64,000 nt of DNA from Affinibrenneria salicis (GTDB taxonomy: Bacteria > Pseudomonadota > Gammaproteobacteria > Enterobacterales > Enterobacteriaceae), in the NCBI RefSeq assembly GCF_008710095.1, contig NZ_VYKJ01000003.1:248001-312000 (forward strand). The letters run 5' to 3'. How positions within the stretch are numbered: position 1 is the stretch's first letter; each line of letters opens with the position of its first letter. The notes beneath the pieces were generated by a model. That model was not told the origin of the DNA. It saw only the letters and a program-made list of their open reading frames with translations, and searched no databases. Below are positions 9,919-19,242 of this stretch, piece by piece. The position numbers and the translations under genes are program-made.

Positions 9919-10337
9919 TGCTGTGGAAAAGAGCGCTCACGCTTGACCAGCTAAACCGGATGATGCAGGGCTGCATGATCGAGCATCTGGGGATCCGCTT
10001 TGTTTCGCTGGACGACGATCGGCTGGAGGCCACCATGCCGGTGGATCAACGCACGCGTCAACCGCATGGACTACTGCACGGCGGCGCTTCGGTAACGCTG
10101 GCGGAGTCGCTCGGTTCTGTGGCCAGTTATCTGTGCTGCGAAGGCGACGCGCGCGTCGTCGGGACGGAGATCAATGCCAGCCATTTGCGCGCGGCGCGCG
10201 ACGGACAGGTGCGCGGCCTGTGCCGGGCGCTGCACGTCGGCCGGCGCAGTCACGTGTGGCAGATCGATATCGTCGATCAGCAGGGCAAGCTGTGCTGCGC
10301 GGCCCGTCTGACGGTGGCGGTGATCGGCGGAGGCTGA
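9918..10337 (+). CDS. menI: 1,4-dihydroxy-2-naphthoyl-CoA hydrolase (hotdog thioesterase)
   Basis: MenI (YdiI) hydrolyses DHNA-CoA in menaquinone synthesis and can act on other acyl-CoAs. The ATG at 9918 overlaps the ydiJ stop (TAATG) and gives 139 aa, against 136 in E. coli. A hotdog fold is indicated by QPHGLLHGGASVTLAESLGS, with H54 and the catalytic E63 at the E. coli positions. The longer upstream reading frame lies inside ydiJ and is not used. It is probably co-translated with ydiJ. Confidence 0.92.
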   Translation: MLWKRALTLDQLNRMMQGCMIEHLGIRFVSLDDDRLEATMPVDQRTRQPHGLLHGGASVTLAESLGSVASYLCCEGDARVVGTEINASHLRAARDGQVRGLCRALHVGRRSHVWQIDIVDQQGKLCCAARLTVAVIGGG

Positions 10338-10351
10338 GCCGGCGCCCGGAG

Positions 10352-10753
10352 TCAGGGTAAAAAGGGCACTCGCTTGACGAAATCGGTTTGAAAGGCGGTC
10401 GCTTTTTCCCATGATCCCTGCAGACTGAGCTGGTGACAGATCAGTTTCAGCGTATGGCGGGCAAAGTAGTAGCTTTGCACGCGAAACAGGTGGCAGCGTT
10501 CTTCTCTGTTGATTTCTTTTATCAACCGGTTGTGCAGTTTCACCAGCGCATGCAGATAGCTCTCGTCATCGCCATTCTGCAAACAGAGCTCGGCCATTTC
10601 CATACAGGCGTTGTTATAACGGCGCAGATGATCAATATGGCTGTCGGAATTATTTAGCCGCGCTTCCGCCATATAGAAATCAACGGTGGCGTCACGGATA
10701 TTATGTTTATACTGGTCGATTTTTTGCTGCAGCCAGGCGTTGGCAGAAAACAT
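10352..10753 (-). CDS. Fur-boxed conserved hypothetical protein
   Basis: I do not recognise this 133-aa protein. It is mostly helical and charged with no signal peptide or membrane segment, begins MFSANAWLQQKIDQYKHNI, and has aromatic/Cys-rich stretches (RYNNACMEMAELCLQNGDDESY, RCHLFRVQSYYFARHTLKLICHQLS). The ATG at 10753 has GGGGCGA at a good distance. The ATG at 10768 lacks a ribosome site and sits against the Fur box. A near-consensus Fur box at 10771-10789 stands immediately before it, so iron repression is likely. It is convergent with menI and divergent from the suf operon, which points to an iron-stress role. The function is unknown. Confidence 0.72.
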   Translation of the reverse strand: MFSANAWLQQKIDQYKHNIRDATVDFYMAEARLNNSDSHIDHLRRYNNACMEMAELCLQNGDDESYLHALVKLHNRLIKEINREERCHLFRVQSYYFARHTLKLICHQLSLQGSWEKATAFQTDFVKRVPFLP

Positions 10754-10770
10754 GGTTCGTCGCCCCACAT

Positions 10771-10789
10771 ATTAATGATAATCATTATC
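10771..10789. promoter_or_regulatory. Fur box
   Basis: The 19 bases ATTAATGATAATCATTATC match the Fur consensus GATAATGATAATCATTATC at 17 positions. The box stands directly before the unknown gene ending at 10753 and 388 bases before sufA, so it most directly controls the former and may also affect the suf side. Confidence 0.85.
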
Positions 10790-11176
10790 ATATTTATAAA
10801 AGGGGCTTTGATCAATGGGAATCATCACGCCGGACAGAGAAGAAAACAGACGAAGATGAAAATAAATCGTCATTATGTTTGCCTGTTTTATAAATAGGTA
10901 TTCTCGATGGATGTTATACTTAACGCAAAGAAAGTTTTACTGTTGGCAGGGAAATTAACAGACGGCTAAATATTTTATTTAGCTATCAATAAGTTAATTA
11001 ACAACGTTATCCGGCCGGATAACCGGCCGAAGGCCGGTAAAAGCGAAAAAAACAGCGGCGAAACGAAGTGTTAATAATATCCCTGCGAAACAAGAGGTTG
11101 AAGCAGCAAACATTATCACTAACATTATAGCAGGCCAGCGTAAAACTGGCGTGACGAGTTAACGAGGTAATTCCCT
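10790..11176 (+). promoter_or_regulatory. suf operon leader region
   Basis: 387 bases before sufA. A TATACT -10-like hexamer lies at 10915-10920. A perfect hairpin, ACCGGCC-GA-GGCCGGT, lies at about 11022-11038 without a T run. E. coli suf is controlled by Fur, IscR and OxyR through sites in this region. I could not identify convincing IscR or OxyR sites by eye. The sufA ribosome site is GAGG at 11163-11166. Confidence 0.4.
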
Positions 11177-11548
11177 ATGCAAACGGAAAATGTAGCGACT
11201 TTTTCACTGGACGAAAATGTCTGGCAGGGATTGACGATGACAGAAAGCGCCGCGCGGCAAATCGTCAGGCTGACACAGCAGGACAATACGCAGGCGGGGT
11301 TGCGCCTGGGGGTAAAACAGTCCGGCTGCGCCGGGTTCGGCTATGTGCTGGATCTGATTCAGCAGCCCGAGGCGGACGATCTGCTATTCGAGCGCGAGGG
11401 CGCGCGTTTATATGTACCGCTGAAAGCTATGCCTTTTATTGACGGCACCGAGCTCGATTTCGTTCGTGAAGGACTGAATCAGGTGTTTAAATTTCATAAT
11501 CCTAAAGCTCAGCATGCCTGTGGATGTGGCGAGAGCTTTGGCATTTAA
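11177..11548 (+). CDS. sufA: Fe-S cluster A-type carrier SufA
   Basis: A 123-aa HesB/IscA-family carrier that takes Fe-S clusters from SufBCD to client proteins. The three conserved cysteines are visible: C51 in KQSGCAGFGYVLD, and C115 and C117 in the C-terminal ACGCGESFGI. The FIDGTELDFVREGLNQVFKFHNPKAQ block is near identical to E. coli SufA. It is the first gene of the suf operon, 13 bases before sufB. Confidence 0.96.
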   Translation: MQTENVATFSLDENVWQGLTMTESAARQIVRLTQQDNTQAGLRLGVKQSGCAGFGYVLDLIQQPEADDLLFEREGARLYVPLKAMPFIDGTELDFVREGLNQVFKFHNPKAQHACGCGESFGI

Positions 11549-11561
11549 GCGATGACGAATT

Positions 11562-13058
11562 ATGGCACGTAGCAATGTAGATGTACCCGAGGATGTACAG
11601 GTCTGGATGGACGACGGGCGTTATAAAGAAGGATTCTATACCGAGCTGGCGACGGATCAGCTGGCCCGCGGCATTAACGAAGACGTGGTGCGCGCAATCT
11701 CGGCTAAACGCAATGAGCCCGAGTGGATGCTGGAATTCCGGCTTAACGCTTATCGCGCCTGGCTGGAGATGGAAGAGCCGCACTGGCTGAAAGCGCACTA
11801 CGACAAACTCGATTATCAGGACTACAGCTATTATTCCGCGCCCTCCTGCGGCAGCTGCGACGACAGCTGTGGTTCTCAGCCCGGCGCCACGCAGCAGTCC
11901 GGCATTGAAGAGGTCAACAACTATCTGACGCGCGAAGTGGAAAACGCGTTCGATCAGTTGGGCGTGCCGGTGCGCGAAGGAAAAAACGTTGCCGTGGATG
12001 CGATCTTCGACTCCGTGTCGGTATCCACTACCTATCGCCATGAGCTGGCGGAGCAGGGCATCATTTTCTGTTCGTTCAGCGAAGCGATTCAGGAACATCC
12101 GGATCTGGTGCGTAAGTATCTCGGCAGCGTCGTGCCGGCCAACGATAACTTCTTTGCCGCGCTCAATGCCGCGGTGGCTTCCGACGGCACCTTCGTCTAC
12201 GTGCCGAAAGGGGTACGTTGCCCGATGGAGCTGTCGACCTATTTCCGCATCAACGCCGCCAAAACCGGCCAGTTTGAGCGCACCATCCTGATCGCCGACG
12301 ACGATAGCTACGTCAGCTATATCGAAGGCTGCTCGGCGCCGGTGCGCGACAGCTATCAGCTGCACGCCGCGGTGGTGGAAGTGATCGTGAACAAAAACGC
12401 GGAAGTGAAATACTCCACCGTGCAGAACTGGTTCGCCGGCCAGGATGCCGCGGGCGGGATCCTGAACTTTGTCACCAAACGCGCGCTGTGCGCCGGCGAT
12501 CATTCGAAGATGTCCTGGACCCAGTCGGAAACCGGCTCGGCCATCACCTGGAAATACCCCAGCGTGATCCTGCGCGGCGATTATTCGGTCGGCGAATTCT
12601 TCTCGGTGGCGTTAACCAGCGGACATCAGCAGGCCGATACCGGCACGAAGATGATTCATATCGGCAAGAACACCCGTTCGACCATTATCGCAAAGGGAAT
12701 TTCCGCCGGCCACAGTGAAAATACCTATCGCGGTCTGGTGAAAATCATGCCGAGCGCCACCAACGCGCGCAATTTCACGCAGTGCGACTCAATGCTGATC
12801 GGCAGCGATTGCGGCGCCCATACGTTCCCGTACGTGGAAGTGCGCAACAACACGGCGCAGCTGGAGCACGAGGCCACCACCTCGAAAATCGGCGAGGATC
12901 AGCTGTTTTACTGCCTGCAGCGCGGCATCAGCGAAGATGACGCCATCTCGATGATCGTTAATGGCTTCTGTAAGGACGTCTTCTCCGAGCTGCCGCTGGA
13001 ATTTGCGGTTGAAGCGCAAAAACTGCTGGCGATCAGCCTGGAACACAGCGTGGGTTAA
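11562..13058 (+). CDS. sufB: Fe-S cluster scaffold subunit SufB
   Basis: A 498-aa scaffold (E. coli 495) that builds Fe-S clusters with SufC and SufD. It has the SufB/D beta-helix core (about residues 150-480) and an N-terminal extension with a Cys-rich stretch, [11 protein letters not shown] (about 103-113). Motifs include [19 protein letters not shown] and the C-terminal core ending [19 protein letters not shown]. Expressed with sufC and sufD under iron or oxidative stress in relatives. Confidence 0.96.
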   Translation: MARSNVDVPEDVQVWMDDGRYKEGFYTELATDQLARGINEDVVRAISAKRNEPEWMLEFRLNAYRAWLEMEEPHWLKAHYDKLDYQDYSYYSAPSCGSCDDSCGSQPGATQQSGIEEVNNYLTREVENAFDQLGVPVREGKNVAVDAIFDSVSVSTTYRHELAEQGIIFCSFSEAIQEHPDLVRKYLGSVVPANDNFFAALNAAVASDGTFVYVPKGVRCPMELSTYFRINAAKTGQFERTILIADDDSYVSYIEGCSAPVRDSYQLHAAVVEVIVNKNAEVKYSTVQNWFAGQDAAGGILNFVTKRALCAGDHSKMSWTQSETGSAITWKYPSVILRGDYSVGEFFSVALTSGHQQADTGTKMIHIGKNTRSTIIAKGISAGHSENTYRGLVKIMPSATNARNFTQCDSMLIGSDCGAHTFPYVEVRNNTAQLEHEATTSKIGEDQLFYCLQRGISEDDAISMIVNGFCKDVFSELPLEFAVEAQKLLAISLEHSVG

Positions 13059-13142
13059 ACCGCGGTCACGCCACAAAGCGATGATCGGGTAAACAGAATA
13101 ATGATGAGCGTCGGCAGCGGTAAGACGCCCGAAGGATACAGT

Positions 13143-13889
13143 ATGTTAAGCATTGAAAATTTGAGAGTCAGTGTTGAAGGCAATGAGATCATTAAGGGAC
13201 TGAACCTTGAGGTTAAACCGGGCGAGGTTCACGCCATTATGGGGCCGAACGGCTCCGGTAAAAGTACCCTGTCGGCGACGCTGGCCGGGCGCGAGGAGTA
13301 TGACGTGACCGGCGGGTCGATTACCTTTAAAGGTAAAGACCTGCTCGAACTGGACCCCGAAGATCGCGCCGGCGAAGGGGTGTTCATGGCGTTTCAGTAT
13401 CCGGTGGAAATCCCGGGCGTCAGCAATCAATTTTTCCTGCAGACGGCGGTGAACGCGGTGCGGAAGTATCGTCAGCAGGAGCCGCTGGATCGTTTCGACT
13501 TCGCTGATTTCATCGAAGACAAAATTAAACTGCTGAAAATGCCCGCCGACCTGTTGACCCGCTCGGTCAACGTCGGTTTTTCCGGCGGTGAGAAAAAACG
13601 CAACGATATTCTGCAGATGGCGGCGCTGGAGCCGGAATTGTGCATCCTGGATGAGACCGACTCCGGTCTGGACATCGATGCCCTGAAAATCGTCGCCAAC
13701 GGCGTCAATTCACTGCGCAACGAGCAGCGCGGTTTTATCATCGTCACCCACTATCAGCGTATTCTCGACTATATTCGCCCCGATCACGTGCACGTGCTGT
13801 ATCAGGGACGGATTGTGAAATCCGGCGATTTTTCTCTGGTGAAACAGTTGGAGGAGCAGGGCTATGGCTGGCTTACCGACCAACAGTAA
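13143..13889 (+). CDS. sufC: SufC ATPase
   Basis: The ABC-type ATPase of the SufBCD scaffold; it drives cluster assembly and is not a transporter. The ATG at 13143 gives 248 aa like E. coli and has AAGGA upstream; the in-frame ATG at 13101 lies in the sufB-sufC gap. Walker A GPNGSGKST (about 35-43), Q-loop MAFQYPVEIPG, signature FSGGEKKR, and Walker B CILDETDSGLD are all present. The 3' end overlaps sufD by 26 bases. Confidence 0.96.
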   Translation: MLSIENLRVSVEGNEIIKGLNLEVKPGEVHAIMGPNGSGKSTLSATLAGREEYDVTGGSITFKGKDLLELDPEDRAGEGVFMAFQYPVEIPGVSNQFFLQTAVNAVRKYRQQEPLDRFDFADFIEDKIKLLKMPADLLTRSVNVGFSGGEKKRNDILQMAALEPELCILDETDSGLDIDALKIVANGVNSLRNEQRGFIIVTHYQRILDYIRPDHVHVLYQGRIVKSGDFSLVKQLEEQGYGWLTDQQ

Positions 13890-15168
13890 AACGAGCGCGA
13901 AGGCGAGCAACGCGCTGCAGCAGTGGCACCATCTGTTCGAGAGCCTGGGGCAGCAGCGTTCCGCGCTGGCGCAGAGTCACTGGCAGCAGGTTCTGCGTCT
14001 GGGGCTGCCTGATCGTAAACAGGAGCACTGGAAATACACGCCGCTGGACGGCCTGCTGGCGCAGCAGTTCGTGCTGCCGCCGGCGCTCGGCATCGGCAAA
14101 GAGCAGTGCGCCGCGCTGGCGTTGCCGCTTGACTGCTGGCGGCTGGTGTTTATCGACGGCCGCTTCAGCGCCGAGCTGAGCGATGCGCAGTGGGGGCCGT
14201 ATCTGGTTGAGGTAAAGGCGCAGGGCGCGCGCAGCGCTCTGCCGGAGCCAATCCAGCCGGAGATTTTTCTGCATCTGACCGAAAGCCTGGCGGAAGAGGC
14301 GACCATCGTTACCCTGCCGGTCGGCCAGCAGGCCGAAAAACCGCTCTATTTCCTGCATATCAGCAGCGGGCGCGAGTCCGGCGAACTCAACACGGCGCAT
14401 CATCGTCACCATATCCACGTCGAGGCGGGCGCCCGGGCGACGCTGATCGAACATTATGTTTCCGTCAGCGATCTGGGGCATTTCACCGGCGCGCGGCTGA
14501 GTATCGACGCCGGTGAAAACAGCCAGGTCAGTCATTACAAACTGGCGTTTGAAGCCGCGGCCAGCTACCACTTCGCGCACAACGATCTGGTGCTGGCGCG
14601 CGACGCGCGTCTGCGCAGCGACAGTTTTCTGCTCGGCGCCGGGCTGACGCGCCACCATACCAGCGCGCAGATGAACGGCGAAGGCGTGAATCTGTCGATG
14701 AACAGCCTGGTGCTGCCGGTCGGCAGCGAAGTGTGCGATACCCGCACCTGGCTGGAGCACAACAAAGGCTATGGCGAGAGCCGTCAGTTGCATAAGACCA
14801 TCGTGCGCGACAAGGCGAAAGCGGTGTTTAACGGTCTGATTAAAGTGGCTCAGCATGCGGTGAAGACCGACGGGCAGATGACCAACAACAATCTGCTGCT
14901 CGGCCGACTGGCCGAGGCGGACACCAAACCGCAGCTGGAAATCTATGCCGATGACGTGAAATGCAGCCACGGCGCCACTATCGGCCGTATTGATCAAGAG
15001 CAGCTGTTTTATCTGCGTTCGCGCGGCATTTCGGGCGAGGATGCGCATCAGATGATCATCTTCGCTTTCGCCGCGGAACTTACCGAAGCCATTGAGGACG
15101 AGCAGGTGCGCGAGGTGGTGCTGAATCGCATCGCGCAGCGCCTGTCCGGCGCAGGAGTGGCCGCATGA
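13864..15168 (+). CDS. sufD: Fe-S assembly subunit SufD
   Basis: A 434-aa partner of SufB in the SufBC2D complex (E. coli 423). The N-terminus MAGLPT and the [13 protein letters not shown] block match E. coli. The SufB/D family C-terminal region is visible ([33 protein letters not shown]), with the conserved Cys-Ser-His. The start lies within the end of sufC and the stop overlaps the sufS start (ATGA), which suggests translational coupling. Confidence 0.95.
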   Translation: MAGLPTNSKTSAKASNALQQWHHLFESLGQQRSALAQSHWQQVLRLGLPDRKQEHWKYTPLDGLLAQQFVLPPALGIGKEQCAALALPLDCWRLVFIDGRFSAELSDAQWGPYLVEVKAQGARSALPEPIQPEIFLHLTESLAEEATIVTLPVGQQAEKPLYFLHISSGRESGELNTAHHRHHIHVEAGARATLIEHYVSVSDLGHFTGARLSIDAGENSQVSHYKLAFEAAASYHFAHNDLVLARDARLRSDSFLLGAGLTRHHTSAQMNGEGVNLSMNSLVLPVGSEVCDTRTWLEHNKGYGESRQLHKTIVRDKAKAVFNGLIKVAQHAVKTDGQMTNNNLLLGRLAEADTKPQLEIYADDVKCSHGATIGRIDQEQLFYLRSRGISGEDAHQMIIFAFAAELTEAIEDEQVREVVLNRIAQRLSGAGVAA

Positions 15169-16388
15169 GTTATCCCATAGAACGTGTCCGCGCCGATTTC
15201 CCGCTGCTGGCGCGCGAGGTCAACGGCCATCCGCTCAGCTATCTGGACAGCGCGGCCAGTTCGCAGAAACCCGAGGCGGTGATTGAGCGCGAGCGGGCAT
15301 TTTATCAGCATGAGTACGCCGCGGTGCATCGCGGCATCCATACCCTGAGCGCGGAAGCCACCACGGCGATGGAGGCCGTGCGCCAGCAGGCGGCAGACTT
15401 TATCAACGCGGCCTCCGCGGAGGAGATTGTCTTCGTTAAGGGCACCACCGAAGGGATTAACCTGATCGCCAACAGCTACGGTCGCGCCTTTCTGCAGCCG
15501 GGCGATAATCTGATTATCACCGAAATGGAGCACCACGCCAACATCGTGCCGTGGCAGATGCTGGCGGCCGAGCGTCAGCTTGAGCTGCGCGTGCTGCCGA
15601 TCGACGATCAGGGTACGCTGATGCTGGAACAATTACCGGCGTTGATCGACGAGCGCACCCGTCTGCTGAGCGTGACCCAGATTTCTAACGTGCTGGGCAC
15701 CGTCAACCCGCTGCCGCAGATTATCGCGCTGGCCAAAGCCGCCGGGGTTAAAGTGCTGGTGGACGGCGCGCAGGCGGTGATGCACCACAAAGTGGATGTG
15801 CAGCAACTGGACTGTGATTTCTACGTCTTCTCCGGCCATAAGATCTACGGCCCGTCGGGGATCGGCATTCTGTACGGCAAGAAGGCGTTGTTGCAGGCCA
15901 TGCCGCCGTGGGAAGGCGGCGGATCGATGATTAAAACCGTCAGTCTGACCGCCGGCACCACCTACGCCGACTCGCCCTGGCGCTTCGAGGCCGGCTCGCC
16001 GAACACGGCGGGCATGATGGGGCTGGGCGCGGCGCTGAAATATGTGACCAATTTAGGGCGCGATGCGATCCATGACTGGGAAAGTTCGCTAATGCGCTAT
16101 GCGCTGGACGCGCTGCAACAGGTGCCGGATTTGAGGCTGTATGGCCCGGATTCGCGCCAGGGCGTTATCGCGTTTAACCTGGGCAAACATCATGCCTATG
16201 ATGTGGGCAGCTTCCTCGACCGGTATGGGATCGCCATCCGCACCGGGCACCACTGCGCCATGCCATTAATGGAACATTACGGCGTTTCCAGTATGTGCCG
16301 GGCATCTCTGGCGTTATATACTACGCGTGAAGAGATTGACCGGCTGGTGGCCGGTCTGCAACGTATCCATCGGCTGCTGGGCGGTTAA
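15165..16388 (+). CDS. sufS: Cysteine desulfurase SufS
   Basis: A PLP enzyme that frees sulfur from cysteine as a persulfide and passes it to SufE. 407 aa (E. coli 406), group II type. The PLP lysine is K226 (FSGHKIYGP) and the persulfide cysteine is C364 (RTGHHCAMP), both at the E. coli positions. [11 protein letters not shown] holds the cofactor-stacking His. It overlaps sufD by four bases and is followed by its partner sufE after 30 bases. Confidence 0.97.
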   Translation: MSYPIERVRADFPLLAREVNGHPLSYLDSAASSQKPEAVIERERAFYQHEYAAVHRGIHTLSAEATTAMEAVRQQAADFINAASAEEIVFVKGTTEGINLIANSYGRAFLQPGDNLIITEMEHHANIVPWQMLAAERQLELRVLPIDDQGTLMLEQLPALIDERTRLLSVTQISNVLGTVNPLPQIIALAKAAGVKVLVDGAQAVMHHKVDVQQLDCDFYVFSGHKIYGPSGIGILYGKKALLQAMPPWEGGGSMIKTVSLTAGTTYADSPWRFEAGSPNTAGMMGLGAALKYVTNLGRDAIHDWESSLMRYALDALQQVPDLRLYGPDSRQGVIAFNLGKHHAYDVGSFLDRYGIAIRTGHHCAMPLMEHYGVSSMCRASLALYTTREEIDRLVAGLQRIHRLLGG

Positions 16389-16418
16389 TCGTCCGCCGGC
16401 AGTCTACGGGAGGAACTG

Positions 16419-16832
16419 ATGGCGAGTTTGCCAGATCCACAAAAGCTATTGCGTAATTTTTCCCGCTGCCATGACTGGGAAGAGAAGTATCTGTACATTA
16501 TTGAACTGGGCGCGATGTTGCCGCCGCTCACGGACGCGCAGCGTCAGCCGGAATATCTGATCGCCGGCTGCCAGAGCCAGGTGTGGATCGTGCTGCAGCC
16601 TGATGCACAGGGCCGGGTTTGCTTTAGCGGCGATAGCGACGCGGCGATTGTCAAAGGCCTGGTGGCGATTGTGTTCAGCCTGTATCAGGGCCACGGCGCG
16701 CAGGAGATCGCGGCTATGGATGTGCGTCCCTTCTTTCAGGACCTGGCGTTAGGGCAGCATCTGACGCCTTCGCGCACTCAGGGGCTGGAAGCGATGCTGC
16801 GCAGCATCCGGGCGCGCGCCGCGCAGTTATAG
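16419..16832 (+). CDS. sufE: Sulfur acceptor protein SufE
   Basis: Accepts persulfide sulfur from SufS and hands it to SufB. 137 aa (E. coli 138), with the acceptor Cys at C51 in [20 protein letters not shown] upstream gives a good ribosome site. It is the last gene of the suf operon. No clear terminator follows it. Confidence 0.95.
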   Translation: MASLPDPQKLLRNFSRCHDWEEKYLYIIELGAMLPPLTDAQRQPEYLIAGCQSQVWIVLQPDAQGRVCFSGDSDAAIVKGLVAIVFSLYQGHGAQEIAAMDVRPFFQDLALGQHLTPSRTQGLEAMLRSIRARAAQL

Positions 16833-17181
16833 TCTGTCTTGCCGTCCGGCCGAGCCTGTGCTGGCGTTGCGGCCGCGTTTCCGCTCTCTCAGCTTCATCG
16901 ATTGGCCAGGTATTAATCTGAAATTCACCTTCCCGCCGCGGATTAAGCGCCGCGGCATTCGCGCTACCTTGCCGGCTCTGATAGATTAATCTGGTGGTTT
17001 TTCAGCGGGTTAACGGTGCTTAAAAAAGCGTTGCCGGCGGAAGCCACATATCTAACATTTTGATTTTAAATAAAATAATGTCCTCTGACGGCGCGCGGCC
17101 GCGATCGGCGGCGCAATACTGGCGGAAATGGCGCCGTCAGAGATAATCAAAGGTAAGTGGCAACGTTAGCGGGAACCAGGC
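16833..17181 (+). repeat. sufE-ldtE spacer with a 12-bp perfect inverted repeat at 17083-17142
   Basis: This 349-base gap holds no gene. CTCTGACGGCGC (17083-17094) is repeated in inverted form as GCGCCGTCAGAG (17131-17142) around a 36-base interior. It stands 40 bases before ldtE, so it could be a folded 5' leader of ldtE or a late stop signal for suf. No T run follows. The ldtE ribosome site is GGGAACCAGG. Confidence 0.5.
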
Positions 17182-18234
17182 ATGAAACGTATATTAATTT
17201 TAGTGGGCGTGATGGCCGCCGCCTGTCTGTTGGGCAACGCGCCGGCGCGGGCGACGGAGTACCCGTTGCCGCCGGCCGGCAGCCGTCTGATCGGCGAGAA
17301 CCAGACCTATGTGGTGCCTCATGACGGCCATGCGCTGGAGGATATCGCGGCGCGCTTTAAAATCGGCATGCTGGCGATGCTGCAGGCCAACCCCGGTACC
17401 GATCCCTACCTGCCGACGCCGGGTTCGACGTTGACTATCCCGGCGCAGATGCTGCTGCCGGATGCGCCGCGCCAGGGAATCGTCATCAATCTGGCCGAAC
17501 TGCGTCTGTACTATTATCCGAAAGGCAAGAACAGCGTGATTGTTTATCCGATCGGTATCGGTCAGCTGGGGCGTAATACGCCGGTGATGACGACGTCGAT
17601 TAGTGAAAAGCGCGCTAACCCGACGTGGACGCCGACGGCGAATATCCGCCGCATCTATAAGGAAGAGCAGGGCATCACGCTGCCGGCGGTGGTGCCGGCC
17701 GGGCCGGATAATCCGATGGGGCTGTTTGCGCTGCGTCTGTCCGCCGGCCAGGGGCAGTATCTGATTCATGGCACCAATGCCAACTTCGGCATCGGCATGC
17801 GCGTCAGCTCGGGCTGTATTCGTTTACGGCCCGATGATATCGAAGCGTTGTTTAACAGCGTGCCGGTCGGCACCCGGGTGCAGATTGTCAATGAACCGGT
17901 CAAAATAGCGATAGAGCCGGACGGCAAGCGCTATATTGAGGTACACCAGCCGCTATCGCGCACCGGCGAGGACGACCCGCAGACCATGCCTTTGCACGTC
18001 GGCGCGAAGCTGCAAAAGCTGATTAACGACAGCGAGACGGACGCCAGCGAAGCGGCTCATGCGCTGAAACGGCGCGCCGGGATGCCGGTGTTGATTAACG
18101 TCGGCGAAGAGGGCGACGGGTTGCCGCTGCAGACGCCGGAGAGCCCCGTGTCGCTGCCGCAGCCGGCTGCCGCGCCGATCTCTACCGTGGGGAGCGCTCA
18201 GGCCGCAGAAACGGCGAATTTGCCGGGGCAGTAA
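17182..18234 (+). CDS. ldtE: L,D-transpeptidase (LdtE/YnhG type)
   Basis: A periplasmic enzyme that makes 3-3 cross-links in peptidoglycan. 350 aa with a signal peptide (about 1-24), a LysM-like domain (about 41-90) and the YkuD catalytic domain (about 97-232), carrying H196 (YLIHGTN) and the catalytic C212 (VSSGCIRL). The C-terminal extension (from about 270) is longer and richer in Ala/Pro than the core, giving 350 aa against about 334 in E. coli LdtE. Paralogues ErfK, YcfS and YbiS instead attach Lpp to the wall; synteny with sufE and lpp points to LdtE. It converges on lpp. Confidence 0.88.
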   Translation: MKRILILVGVMAAACLLGNAPARATEYPLPPAGSRLIGENQTYVVPHDGHALEDIAARFKIGMLAMLQANPGTDPYLPTPGSTLTIPAQMLLPDAPRQGIVINLAELRLYYYPKGKNSVIVYPIGIGQLGRNTPVMTTSISEKRANPTWTPTANIRRIYKEEQGITLPAVVPAGPDNPMGLFALRLSAGQGQYLIHGTNANFGIGMRVSSGCIRLRPDDIEALFNSVPVGTRVQIVNEPVKIAIEPDGKRYIEVHQPLSRTGEDDPQTMPLHVGAKLQKLINDSETDASEAAHALKRRAGMPVLINVGEEGDGLPLQTPESPVSLPQPAAAPISTVGSAQAAETANLPGQ

Positions 18235-18307
18235 TGTTCAGGACGGGGCGTTGCTCCCGTCCGCCCGTTCTGACGGCGCCTGTTTGTCCGAGAGGAAAAA
18301 AATAACG

Positions 18308-18346
18308 CAAAAAAAAAATGGCGCACAGAGTGCGCCATTTTTTATT
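18308..18346. terminator. shared bidirectional terminator of ldtE and lpp
   Basis: The near-perfect hairpin AAAAATGGCGCAC-aga-GTGCGCCATTTTTT lies between the convergent genes, with an A run on one side and a T run on the other, so it can stop transcription from both directions. Confidence 0.88.
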
Positions 18347-18358
18347 TAACCAGTTCGA

Positions 18359-18595
18359 TTACTTTTTGTAAGTGCGAACCTGGTTGTCCAGACGCTGGTT
18401 AGCACGAGCTGCTTCATCTTTAGCAGCCTGTACGTCGGAGCGGATGGTGTTCACGTCGCTGCTCAGCTGGTCAACTTTAGCGTTCAGAGTCTGAACGTCA
18501 GAAGACAGCTGATCGATTTTAGCGTTGCTGGAACAACCGGCCAGCAGAGTAGAACCCAGGATTACCGCGCCCAGTACCAGTTTAGTACGATTCAT
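18359..18595 (-). CDS. lpp: Major outer membrane (Braun) lipoprotein
   Basis: An abundant lipoprotein that ties the outer membrane to peptidoglycan. 78 aa: signal peptide with lipobox LLAG-C (Cys 21), a trimeric coiled coil of heptads ([21 protein letters not shown]), and a C-terminal lysine that can be linked to diaminopimelate. The C-terminus is RTYKK, where E. coli has TKYRK. The ribosome site GAGGG and leader are nearly identical to E. coli lpp. Confidence 0.97.
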   Translation of the reverse strand: MNRTKLVLGAVILGSTLLAGCSSNAKIDQLSSDVQTLNAKVDQLSSDVNTIRSDVQAAKDEAARANQRLDNQVRTYKK

Positions 18596-18630
18596 TATTA
18601 ATACCCTCTAGATTGAGTTAATCTCCATGT

Positions 18631-18670
18631 AGCGTTACAAGTATTACACAAAGTTTTTTCGAATGAGAAT
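18631..18670 (-). promoter_or_regulatory. lpp promoter
   Basis: On the minus strand the segment reading TTTGTGTAATACTTGTAACG matches the E. coli lpp promoter, with -10 AATACT (18645-18640) and a start near 18633. The transcribed leader to the ATG is also near identical to E. coli. Confidence 0.75.
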
Positions 18671-19195
18671 AAATTTTTGATGAGAACATGCTTAATTTTG
18701 ATCGTTCGCTCAAAGAAGCAGCGAGTTTTTCCGGTAGGTTAAAAAACTAAATAAAAACAGTGTTTTTTATCAGACAACTCTGAAATAGTCTTAAACAGGA
18801 AATGACAATTTAGTGATATTAAGCGTTATTTTACGACAAAAAGTAATATAAGCTTTAGCCTTCTGCCTGGCCTTTGGTTTGCCCGCCGGTTTTGTTCTGA
18901 TTTTCGCCTTCTGTTCGCGCAGGGATATTTGCTTTCCGCTTATCCCGAATCCGCTCTTCGCTAAGCAAAAAGCCGCTTTCATGGCAGGCGGCTTTGACCC
19001 GGTTCCCTAAAAGAGAGCTAAAAAAATGTATCCGCCATGCCTGAACATTGTTCCTGACTGCATGACCGATAAGGAAACGTCACTGCCGTTCTGAATCATC
19101 CTGGCGTAAGACGAAACCTTCCCTCACCGGCGTTCTTCGGGCTATAGCCCTACAGGAACGATCCCTTCTCCCAAAGGGGAGGTTAAGGCAGACAA
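18671..19195. other. lpp-pykF spacer with hairpins, no recognised gene
   Basis: About 525 bases. The part near lpp is AT-rich. At 18966-18994 the minus strand forms GCCGC-stem-GCGGC followed by five T, a terminator-like hairpin facing left. At 19131-19160 a nested hairpin (CGTTC..GAACG enclosing the palindrome GGGCTATAGCCC) is followed at 19168-19181 by CTCCC..GGGAG. A 63-codon frame at 18791-18982 (minus) has no family support. The hairpins could bound a small RNA or be a short interspersed repeat. Confidence 0.4.
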
Positions 19196-19222
19196 TAAAA
19201 AAGCGCCCGATTGGGCGCTTTT
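19196..19222 (-). terminator. pykF terminator
   Basis: The hairpin AAGCGCCC-gatt-GGGCGCTT lies 20 bases after the pykF stop. On the minus strand it is followed by six T. Confidence 0.85.
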
Positions 19223-19242
19223 GGCGGAATGGACCCGAAGGA

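Noticed and set aside
11080..11106. Possible IscR site before sufA
   Set aside because: Partial resemblance to the type 2 IscR motif only; too many mismatches on either strand to claim.
18791..18982. 63-codon minus-strand frame between lpp and pykF
   Set aside because: Lys/Arg-rich low-complexity product with no ribosome site and no family features; it includes the hairpin stem.
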